From: Phanerodontia chrysosporium
Taxonomy: Eukaryota > Basidiomycota > Agaricomycetes > Polyporales > Phanerochaetaceae
NCBI GenBank assembly: GCA_001910725.1
Contig: MJGA01000001.1
Span: forward strand, 1,054,001 to 1,118,000
DNA: 64,000 nucleotides
Reading direction: 5' to 3'
Notes under the pieces: generated by a model
The model's database searches: none
What the model was told of the DNA's origin: nothing
Seen by the model: the letters and a program-made list of their open reading frames with translations, nothing else
Position numbers and translations under genes: made by a program
Part shown: one piece after another, positions 44,925-53,865 of the stretch
Layout: each line of letters starts with the position of its first letter
Numbering within the stretch: position 1 is the stretch's first letter

Positions 44925-46692
44925 TTAGCTCATAGGCTCCTCCTCCTCCATCAGAATCTTTAGCTTCCACCCAGCACTATCGTCGTCGGGCTCGTCGTCA
45001 GCCCATGCGATGTCCTCATCATCTGCGGCGTTCCACTTCCAGTAATCTCCGCGCTTCTCGACCTCTACGGAATCAATGTCTACTGGCTCTTCTTCTTCCT
45101 TTTGCTTGCGCAAGGCCATCTCTTCCTCATCCTCCTGATACGCGAGGCTCCATCAGTCTCGTACTGTGATTGATGAGATGCCACTCACGATGTCGAATTC
45201 ATCTTCGCGCTCCTCGTATTCAATGTTCTCGTCCACTTCCTCGAAACCACCCGCAAAGGCACCCCAACGCTCCGGCATTGGGCAATGCCAGATGAGGATG
45301 TTCCCTTGGTTTGTGGTCGATGCGATTGCCGGTTTATGTGGATGCCACTATAGGGAATGTCAAACGGCGTGCCGCAGACCGTAGCATGTACTTACGTGCA
45401 AATGAACCAGAGGCTCTCGCCCGCCATCGAGAGCTGTCACAAATTGGCCGTCGTTGCCAGCATCCCAGATGTAAATTTTGTGCGTCGCGTTGTCACCCGC
45501 GCCTGGCAACGTCCGCAGTTGAGCTCCACGTCTGAGGTGAGACGAGTCAGGACACGCACCTCCCGCCAGCCATTCGCCATCGGGGCTGTAGCACATCGCG
45601 AGCCACGCGACCCTGTTGATTGGATCGCTAAAACGGTACATGGGCTCGAGCTCCTGCTCGATATAGGTCCCATCGGCGAACGGAGGCGCGTACAGTGGGA
45701 GCGCAAACTGCCGCAAGGTGCGATCTTGCGAATTTGTCACCAACCGCCTGCGTACCATTGAGCGGGCTAGTGCATCACGAGACAAAAGGATTGACGTACC
45801 GCCCGTTCTTTGCGAAGTCCAAGCCCTTAATGCTGCCTGCGCCGGCAATCTTGTGTCGTGCGATCATCTATTATGCGGTGAATGAGTAGCATGTCTTTTC
45901 AACTCATGTGGACTTACAGTCTTTGTCCTCGTATTGAAAACGAGAATATGAGAGTTTGAAGTGCCCAGGAACACATGTTTCCCCGACGGGTCAAAGCGTG
46001 CAACAGTGGGAATTGACCTGCGCAATTTATCAATACGGAGCACAACCTGTGATCTATTGTGCACTTGCCTGCTTTTGTTTGGTTGCTGGTACTCCTCGTC
46101 GCTATCTTCTTGGACTTCGCAGAGTTCCACTCGAGAGCGGTGCTGTCGACGAAGGTCAACTATGTAGGCATCGCCAGGAGTCAACAGCACCAAAAGAATT
46201 TGGCTTCAAAGCATCTATATTAGGACCGTGTTAATCAGTAAACTTGAAAATAACGTGCCTATTTCGTGGATGGAACGATGCGGAAGCCACGGGGGCGTCA
46301 AACCGAATGATATGCTTGCGCTTTGGCGGGTCTGTCTCGGACGCAAGGTCCCATATGACTACGTTCCAGTCTTTGGACGCCGTGAGTACATATCGCGAGT
46401 TCCTCGACCAACTGCGATTCAATAGTCGTTACCGGTGGTCTCTTGGACAGCACGGAACACGCGGCTTACTCGACGCAGGTGACGCCCTTCACGTGGCCTT
46501 CCAGCCAACGAATCGTCGACTTCGTGTCGAGGTCCCAGATGCGCGCAGAGCCGTCGCGCGGCCTGCGGCAATAAACCTGCCAGAGGGGTCGAAGCGTGCA
46601 AACGTAGCCCCAGAGTGCAGCGAGGTCTGCACCTGTGTCGGGTACGTGAACGTAAAGGGGTCTTTGAGCATCGCGTCAGGAATACAGCTCAT
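44925..46692 (-). CDS. SWD1: COMPASS subunit SWD1 (RBBP5 orthologue), WD40 protein, with apparent single-base frameshift
   Basis: Nine exons (46470-46692, 46259-46411, 46069-46203, 45918-46017, 45800-45867, 45560-45747, 45396-45502, 45189-45347, 44925-45134) encode about 447 residues. WD-type repeats are clear: ATFARFDPSGRFIAAG, DGSARIWDLDTKSTIRWLEG, YVLTASKDWNVVIWDL, LVTNSQDRTLRQF, HKIYIWDAGNDG and NQGNILIWHCP. The segment PERWGAFAGGFEEVDENIEY plus an acidic hinge and WKWNAADDEDIAWADDE are diagnostic for Swd1/RBBP5. COMPASS methylates histone H3 lysine 4, and Swd1 contacts Set1 and Swd3. One base is missing in exon 1 at about 46551-46563, where the frame passes from AAGR to DGSARIW. Two introns use GC donors (46258 and 46068), the second of a length that leaves the frame open. 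It shares a 253-base divergent promoter with TTI2. Confidence 0.9.
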
Positions 46693-46945
46693 CGCTCGGG
46701 GCTAAAAACGCACCTCCTAGCTTACCGTTCATCTTTTGTGCGCCGTGGGTGACAAAGGACAGCGCGAGTGGCCACCGATGGGCCTGGGGCAACCTGAGGG
46801 TGGCTCCGAACCGTGGCAGGCGCCGTGGCCAAGCGAGTGGTCCGAGGTTTGATCATCATTCTCCCACGCCACGACGCTGATCGCGAAGCAACACGCATGC
46901 GCACCGTTGGGCGCTACGACTGCCCTTGCAACTTGCTTCGTGACC

Positions 46946-48569
46946 ATGGCCGTGGACCACGCCGCGCTGTCCCAGACACTCCAGCAGCTCGATGTCCCCG
47001 AGGAGTTTAATTGTTACGAAACGACTGACGACGCACAGCTCATTGTGCGGCTGGAGGCGTGGAAGCAAAAGGCTTGCACGGTTCTCGCGGAGTTGCGCGA
47101 GACACTCCGAGAACGGGACACCTTGACCTCGAACGAGCAGGCAGAGATTGTCGCAAGGCTCGCTCAGTTTGAGTGCAAGGCACCATGGGTGCTCGATGCG
47201 TCACGTAAACTGGCACAAGGTGAGCGCTCCGGCCTTGTTGATTTGTACATAGCTCACCGTCTGGCACGAAGAGATTCTCGAGCCATACGCAGACGTCGAT
47301 ACACAGCTCATCGAAACGATTCTGACGAATTACGTAAAAGCGGTGTTTAAGCTGAGCTCTCATCCCAAGGTGAGCCAGGCAACGGGACGCGCTCTTGACC
47401 GCGTCTTGGGAGGAGAAGCGGGCGCGCATGACTATTACGAAGGCCAAGTCTGGAAACGTCATCCTGGACTGATCAACGTCCTCGATTGGTGCATAAGACA
47501 TTTAAAGGTACGTGTCATCGGCTCATCATGTTGAAGGTTGCTAATGTGACGTAGACTACTGCATTCGAGAAACTGTGGCCCTTGGTCGTGCCACCCGTAA
47601 TGACGCTCCTCGATGACTACGAGGTCAAATACAAGCTCCTCGGGATTCCGGTTGTAGATCACCTCCTAGATAACGCGCCAGGCGAGCTGCTGCGTCGGAC
47701 AGGCATCAACGGCCTGCTCCTCACGGTGCGTGTCCGTCGGCCGAGGCGCGCGGCGATGCTCATTCCGACGATTGCAGAGTTTCAAGACAGGCTTGACGTT
47801 CCTCCGCAGCCCAGAGACTCCGTGTCTCATCCGTGGGATCGCTCGCACGTGGTTGAAACTCACCGAACGGACAACGCTGCCCGAGTCCGCTGAACGCTTT
47901 GAACAGCTGTGGGCCTTGCTCGGAGAAGGAATCATCGAGACGGTCTGGGTATACGGGTTCGATGCACCAGATAGCATCCAGGCTTCGATCGAAGTGCTTC
48001 CGGACGTCGTCCGAGCTCTCGGCCTTGGAGCGACACGTTATCTCAAGGTTGGTGCACAGACGCGTCTCGTCCATCGGCGCTGCTGATATCGTATTCGTTA
48101 GGCACTCGTCCTGCAGCTGGTACACCCGCTGATCCCTGGGCCTGAGAATCCCACGACAATCGCGTTTCAAATCGCGTCGCTCCGGGCCCTCGACGTAGTG
48201 ATTGCGGAATGTGCTCCGCGCATGCCAAAGTGGAAGGGGACAATTCTCGATGCGGTCTGCCGATGCTGGGTGAACCTCGTCGAGTCTCGAGCCGATAATA
48301 CCGGTGATTCTCCCTCCGATATAGCCCATGAGGTCATAGACTGACAGTGTGCGCTGCTCCGCAGATGCTCGAGAGCTGAAAGCGGCACTGCGAGGAACGT
48401 GCGGGAGCCTCGCACGGCTTTGTCCCTCCGTTACCAAGGTGCGTATGTTGGAATGCGTCAATGTTCGGCGATTGAACGTGCTAACACGCTCTAGGAGGAA
48501 TTCCGACATCTTCTCGAGATGGACGGGCAAATTTTCAAAGACCTGGTTATGTACCCCATATGCATGTAG
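46946..48569 (+). CDS. TTI2: TTI2-family protein (Tel2-interacting protein 2, TTT complex)
   Basis: Seven exons (46946-47188, 47253-47507, 47555-47725, 47778-48047, 48102-48303, 48365-48438, 48495-48569) encode 429 residues. The protein is helical throughout, with blocks I associate with the Tti2 family: APWLTVWHEEILEPY, VWKRHPGLINVLDWCIRH, LWPLVVPPVMTLLDDYEVKY, LRRTGINGLL, FLRSPETPCLIRG, ALGLGATRYLKALVLQLVHP and APRMPKWKGTILDAVCRCWV. Tti2 joins Tel2 and Tti1 in a chaperone adaptor that matures PIKK kinases such as Tor, ATM and ATR. The first intron is uncertain: I used the weak donor GTGCTC at 47189 because it alone keeps phase and reasonable length, whereas the better-looking GTGAGC at 47220 would leave 33 nt and the wrong frame. 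The C-terminus is short. Confidence 0.78.
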
Positions 48570-49795
48570 TTCGGATAACCGATGATCCTGGTGTCGGACT
48601 CAGCAACGTTCAGGGTGCCAAACTTGCCGGAGCATAGCATGGAGTTCCAAGTCGGCATGGGATGGATTACCCGTGTATGAGCATATGCGCATGCCGGCGG
48701 GCAGGATTTGCCGAGTGTGTTTTTCTGTTTTTCTGGGTGCTGCGCGGGACGATCCGGGCGCGGGGTAGGGGTCGTTCCTGGGCGGCCCATGGAATTTCTG
48801 TCGCGAGCGTCGCACATTTTGATCGGACTGCAAAGACGCGGTCCGGATCAGCGCACCGATCGCGATTTTGATTGCGCATTGCCGCGGCGCGGCACCGTGC
48901 TCCTTGTCGCCGACGCGAGCGGCGTGCGCGCCGGGTGTGCACAGCACCGAGCACAAGACTAGTACACTGGCACAGCTGTCCGGGTCTGTTCTCTGCTCAT
49001 CGGGAAGGAAGTACAAAGGCCCACTTGATGCACTGCCCGCTCCATCTGCGCCATGCGCGCGAGACCAGGACGGGTGGTGCGAGTCGGAGGACTCTCCACA
49101 ACGGCACTGGAAGGGTCCCGACGCTGATTCCTCGGCGGAACAGCGTCTGAGATTCCCAGGCGCGGAGTGCTCTTCATTGCAAGTCCGTGGACCTTGCAGT
49201 GTCTCGTGCGGGGAGGAGTGTGGGAGGATCATGTGTTTGCAGCTCGTTCGAGACCCGGGACGCAGTGTCGTGTCCATGGGAAAGCGAGGCGAGGGAATCC
49301 GCTGTCTGGCGGGTGGCATAATGTTGTCATGGGTTGGTGATGTTGCCCCTTGGAGGGGCAGGACCTAACGGCATGGCTGTCACAGGCGTCCCTTCTATAA
49401 GCGTCGAGCTAGGCTGCTGTCGCTTGCGGCGCCAGCATGGGGAGCTTCGGCGGTATTAAGTGAGACGTCTGCAGCATCGCCAGTGCCCGCAAGACGAGGG
49501 TCTGCGCGGAGGTTGCGTAAAGGAGGCGGCCTGTGCTGGCGTTGGATGCCGCGGCAGGCGTGAGCCGGTGGGAGGGCGCGGCGGGCGGGCTGGGGAACAT
49601 CCCCGAATTGGGCAAGGTGCGGATAGAAGTCGGAGCGCGATCAGAGCCAGAATTCGCGCTTCGGCTAAGCCTATCCCCGGCCCGACCTCAGCGACTTGCA
49701 GGAACAGACCCGCTCATATATTCCCCTCTTATAATCCATGGCCGCCCCCATAATCCTTACCCCGCCTCCGCCCACTCCATCATCTGCTCGCCGCC
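48570..49795. other. Gene-free interval, TTI2 3' to the next promoter
   Basis: About 1.2 kb of GC-rich sequence. It contains frames of 166 codons (plus) and 239 codons (minus) that overlap heavily and are rich in Arg, Pro and Ser, which is what random GC-rich sequence gives. A TATA-like CATATATT at 49715-49722 serves the downstream gene. Confidence 0.5.
49715..49722 (+). promoter_or_regulatory. TATA-like element upstream of the unknown protein gene
   Basis: CATATATT lies about 75 bases before the ATG at 49796, followed by a second AT stretch (TTATAAT, 49729-49735). Either could be the core promoter. An ATG at 49738 would probably lie before the start of transcription. Confidence 0.45.
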
Positions 49796-50535
49796 ATGTC
49801 CTCCTTCTCTGTCGACGACCTCGTCGCCTCAATGTCCTCTAACCACATCGGCCAAGAGGCTATGGAGCTCGCTGCCCTCCAGGTAAGGCACACACCGCCC
49901 TTTTGTCTCTGTCGTGCGCAGCCGCTCACGCGTTGGCCGCCGTCCTCCAGGCACAACTTGCTCAGACACTGTACAGCAGCCAAGCTGTGCCCATGGCCAA
50001 CGACCACCGCCGCGCAACGCACGCGAACACGCCCATCGCCTGCACGCCCACCTCCTCGTCCTTCTGGGAACGCCCCGAATTCAGTCGGAGGCGGAGTAAC
50101 AGCATCGCCAACAAGCGTGAGCTGGAGGAGCAGTACGAAAGCGTGGATGCCATGGAGGAGGACGAGCTCATGGTAGAGGACATGCTCTTCCCATCAAACG
50201 CCTCCTCAGCCGACGCCACGACATACCCCGCATCCCACATGCCCCCACCTCCATCACCCACGCTTTACCCCAGACACTCGCACTCGCACTCGCGCAAGTC
50301 CAGTGCTTCCTTCTCGTCGATGCACTACGACGCGCAGTCGCCGGGCGGGTCGCTCTTTGCCACGACAGACCCGTTCTACCTCGCGCAGCTGGCTGCCCAG
50401 CAGAACGGTCCTCCACCGTCCTTCTTCTCCCAATTCGGCAATCCTGCGCAGCAGTCGCCCTTCCTGAAGGGGCACCCGTTCGCCCACAGGCAGAATGCCT
50501 CTGAAGTGCACCCGTCGACGGCGTTCGTGCGGTAG
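49796..50535 (+). CDS. Unknown protein with short helical N-terminus and disordered body
   Basis: Two exons, 49796-49882 and 49951-50535, encode 223 residues. I do not recognise the family. The N-terminus (SFSVDDLVASMSSNHIGQEA then MELAALQAQLAQTL) is predicted to be a helical pair rich in hydrophobic positions, and the intron falls exactly between the two Gln codons ALQ and AQLAQ. The remainder is disordered: a Ser/Arg patch (FSRRRSNSIANKRELEEQYE), an acidic patch (DAMEEDELMVEDMLF), a His/Ser stretch, and FFSQFGNPAQQSPFLKGHPF near the end. The ordered start, TATA box and clean intron argue for a real gene. The acidic plus hydrophobic patch could be an activation or docking segment, which is speculative. 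Confidence 0.72.
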
Positions 50536-51780
50536 GATTGCCCTTTGTCCTGGGTCTGCCGTACCCGCCCATCATGCGGCAACATCTCATCACAACAAAG
50601 GTCCACCCCGCTCGCCCCCATCAATTCCACCACCGCCTCCCGCTTGTGCGAGAGCGTCCTCCCGAAAGTCTAAACCCTCCGGCTTCCACCAGAAAACAGC
50701 GCGCGACCCCGAGCCAGGCGACCCCCGTATTCGTCGGAGGGCGTTTGCGCTCACTCGGTGCTGGGATTCTAGCTTTCTTCCTATCGGACCGTTTCTGCAA
50801 CCGACACACGCAGGAGCACTAAATTGCATCATATGGACCAATCCGAGATGTCGCCGCTCCCTGTACTCTCCCATCATTCAGTCCGTAACCCCCCAGACAG
50901 ATCCTACCTGGACTTCCGTTTCTCCTGTTCCGCGCTGCCTTCTTCCGCTCTGCCTTGTTACTCCCAACTCACGCATTTCCACGCATCAGTAGATACCAAC
51001 GTTCATCGCTTAAACCTGTACAATGTCATCATCGTATTTATCCATGTAGTCGCACACGTTCTGTTGCTTTAGTGGTGTCATGTGTAAATTGACAAAGTCT
51101 CAAACCTTGGCTCTCCTGTTCGCCGTGATGGAACACACACAAAGTGAGGGGATCTGCGCTGGCTCGACACAGTCTACGATGAATCATCGCCTTCTTTGAG
51201 CAACACATTGCAAGGGTCGGACGATGTCCGGCGAGACTGAAGCCAAACGAGGAGGGCTCTGGACTCTGACGAGGACACGCCCCATGACGTTACCGCGGAG
51301 GCAGACGAGCCTCGTGTGTACCAACCAGCTGCTAGCGGAAAAGGTACGCCATGCCGCTTTCAGCTCGCTCTTGTCCTCACTCTGGTTGTGCAGCGTGCAG
51401 ACTGCTCGTCTCGTAAGGCGCTGCGATCCGCCGGGTCGCTAACGGCTTCGGCTGTCGTCCGCAAGAGGCAGATAAAAGGCCGCTAGGCAAGGGCCGGCAG
51501 GGACGTACAGTATGTGCCGCGGATGCGATATCCCACATTCATATGACCCCTGGCATAAGGAAGAAGTGTGACCCAGGACGCGCTACTTATCTCCATTCAA
51601 GTTGCCGTTGGGTGCCCCTTGGTGACTCTTTCCGCACCTTGCTAGTGCACCGCTCGCTGCACGCACGTCAAGGGAGCGATCCTCGCCGTCCGCACAGGGA
51701 ATCTGCGCCCCGCGCGCCCCGCGAGCTGCATCCCTGGCAAGACCCAGATCCCAGACCCTGCGACTGCATTGCTACGCGCG
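50536..51780. other. Gene-free interval between the unknown protein gene and the DUF3445 gene
   Basis: About 1.25 kb. The left half should be the 3' UTR of the upstream gene. The right half is the promoter of the next. Proline- and arginine-rich chance frames occur. I see no RNA gene or repeat. Confidence 0.5.
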
Positions 51781-53622
51781 ATGACACCGGGGCTCGCCGA
51801 GCACTGGCACGCCGTCGTAGCCGCGCTGCTCGTCTGCGTCGCGGCCCTCGCTGTCCGCAGGCGGCGCGGCGCGGACACCCGAGCGGGCAGATTGGACGGG
51901 CCCCGCGCAGCGTCCGCAGTGTGTGGCACCGCCGCGAAGGCGCCCCGCACACCCGAGCCCCGCGAGCCTGGAGGTGCGTGGCTTGTGTCCTGCCCGTCTC
52001 GCGTCGTCTGATCCCCCTTGGCAGAATGGACACCGGTGGCGTTCGCCTATCCCCACGTCGCGCCGTGCCCCGACGACGTCGCCACGCTGAAGCCCGTGCC
52101 GTACCGGCCGTTCAAATGGGGCGAGTACCAGTACGTCGCAGCCAGTACGGGGCGCAGCACCGCGTCTCTGCGTTTGTGACATTGTGCAGGGTGCTGATTG
52201 TACGTGCCCCTTCGCCGCAGCGTCACGATGGGCATCCGGAGCATGCCCTGGGACGAGTGGATAGAAGTGCGCGCGTCTAGTTCCGCCAGATCCGCGGGGT
52301 CTTTGCTGACTCAATCTACCTGCCATGGCAGCTCGACCGGGAATTTGCATCCTTTCATCGCATCCGCGAGCACCGAATTGAAACCCGCGGAGAGAAGCTC
52401 GTCCAAGTCTTGCCCGAGAGACCTGGGCTTGTCAAGGGTGGTCACGATGCGGGTGGGTGCTATCTATGGCATTCGCATCCTACCGATCAATGCTTATGAA
52501 TCCAGCTGTCGAACTCGTACATGAATTGGCCGAGTATCTCTCGCGTCGCTTCCCGGATGTTTACCACGTCAGGCGCTCCGACACTTCGAGTGAGACGGGG
52601 TGGGATGGCCAAGCCCCGATAGAGGAGGTCACTATTGTTCCCTTGGGCAAGACATACAGCTTGAGGGATGGTGATCCGCTGACCGTTGCTGCACTTCTGT
52701 ACGTCTCCCGAGCCGTCGGTAGTTGCTTCAATGTCTGACCTAGTCTCAGCGTGCAAGAGGACCTTGCGATCATGATAGAAGGGACAGACGGCAGGTATTA
52801 CCTGCAGGGCGGCGCCATCCTGATACCCGGTGCGTCGCGCTACGAGGACGAACATGTCCTCAGAAGCTCACAACCCTCCTAGGTATGTGGCGACTCCGAG
52901 ACAAGATCGGCATGAGCCTGGACGACATCCACATCAGCGGGACAGTGCCCCAATGTGAGTTCCCGCCCGCACTCCGCCATGTTCTCCAGTCTTCTGAACT
53001 CACGCGCGCGCGCATGAACATAGTCGAGAGCAAGCTCCAGCTGAGCATGTCGCGCTTCTTCCGGCGCATGCCCGTCGACAAGCCCGTTGTGCGGAACAAC
53101 TACAGCTTCCAGGTCGTGTCGCCACGCGCGGAGGCGGACCCGCTCGACCCGGACGAGCTCGCGTGGTGCCGCACGATGAAGGGCGACGAGGACGTCGCAG
53201 AGGGCGAGCCGGGATTCCTGCGCGCCGAGTACCCCGGCACCGACGGCGGGAACTTCTCTGCGCACTCTGACCTCGCGGACAGCAGCGCGCCTGTGGACCC
53301 CTCGCTCGTGCGCCTGCGCGTAGAGCGGCAGACGCTGCGCCGCCTCCCGAGGACCGGTGCGATTGTGTTCACCATCCGCGTGTACCTCACGCCGCTCGAG
53401 GAGCTCGTCAAGGAGCCCGATGTGCCGGGCGACTTGCGAGCGCCATCAGGAGTTGGCCCGAGGATGTCGCAAGGTATGCTAATCGTGCACTTCTGCAATT
53501 GAACGCGCTGACGTGCGGCGCACAGGTACAAGGCTCGCTCGGTGTTTGAGAGCATTCTCGGTTATCTGGACGAGCACCACGAGAGGCAAGGCAACTCGCA
53601 ACCAGACGCAGGCCAGAAGTAG
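51781..53622 (+). CDS. DUF3445 protein, heme-dependent oxidative N-demethylase-like
   Basis: Nine exons (51781-51973, 52025-52130, 52221-52266, 52332-52452, 52506-52698, 52750-52829, 52883-52954, 53024-53468, 53526-53622) encode 450 residues. A single N-terminal membrane segment (VVAALLVCVAALAV followed by RRRR) suggests anchoring with the domain in the cytosol. The body carries the DUF3445 landmarks in order: YRPFKWGEY, VTMGIRSMPWDEWIE, HDAAVELVHELAEYLSRRFP, a VAALLVQEDLAIM block, LQGGAILIPGMWRLRDKIGM, DDIHISGTVP, SRFFRRMPVDKPVVRNNYSF and LRRLPRTGAIVFTIRVYLTP. Bacterial relatives are heme enzymes that demethylate amines such as dimethylamine. Substrate here is unknown. The last intron keeps frame only with a GC donor (GCAAGG at 53469); the adjacent GTATGC donor shifts the C-terminus. 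Confidence 0.82.
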
Positions 53623-53865
53623 AATGAATAACAGTATATTGCGACCCTGCGCCTCTAGGGAGCTCACGTCAAATGGTAGTACATTGCAAAACTAACGGTG
53701 GAGGTGTATGATACATATGTTACGAAGGATCTACGGGGGAATCGTGAGTAAGAGGGACCGACATAGTCTATGGGTCGTGTCGCGTCGTGTGTCAAATATG
53801 CATACAACATAGAAACTGCAAGATACTTCCGAGAGGAATAGTGTCCGAGATATCACAATGGTTAC

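Noticed and set aside
47220..47252. 33-nt intron with a GTGAGC donor in TTI2
   Set aside because: Too short for this genome and it breaks the reading frame; a longer intron from 47189 fits better.
49220..49265. Stretch with GTTCGAGACCCGGG, like a tRNA T-arm
   Set aside because: No matching acceptor stem, D-arm or anticodon arm could be folded upstream.
48600..49319. 239-codon minus-strand frame
   Set aside because: It is Arg/Ser/Pro/His rich, overlaps several other long frames in a GC-rich stretch and has no family motif or splice context.
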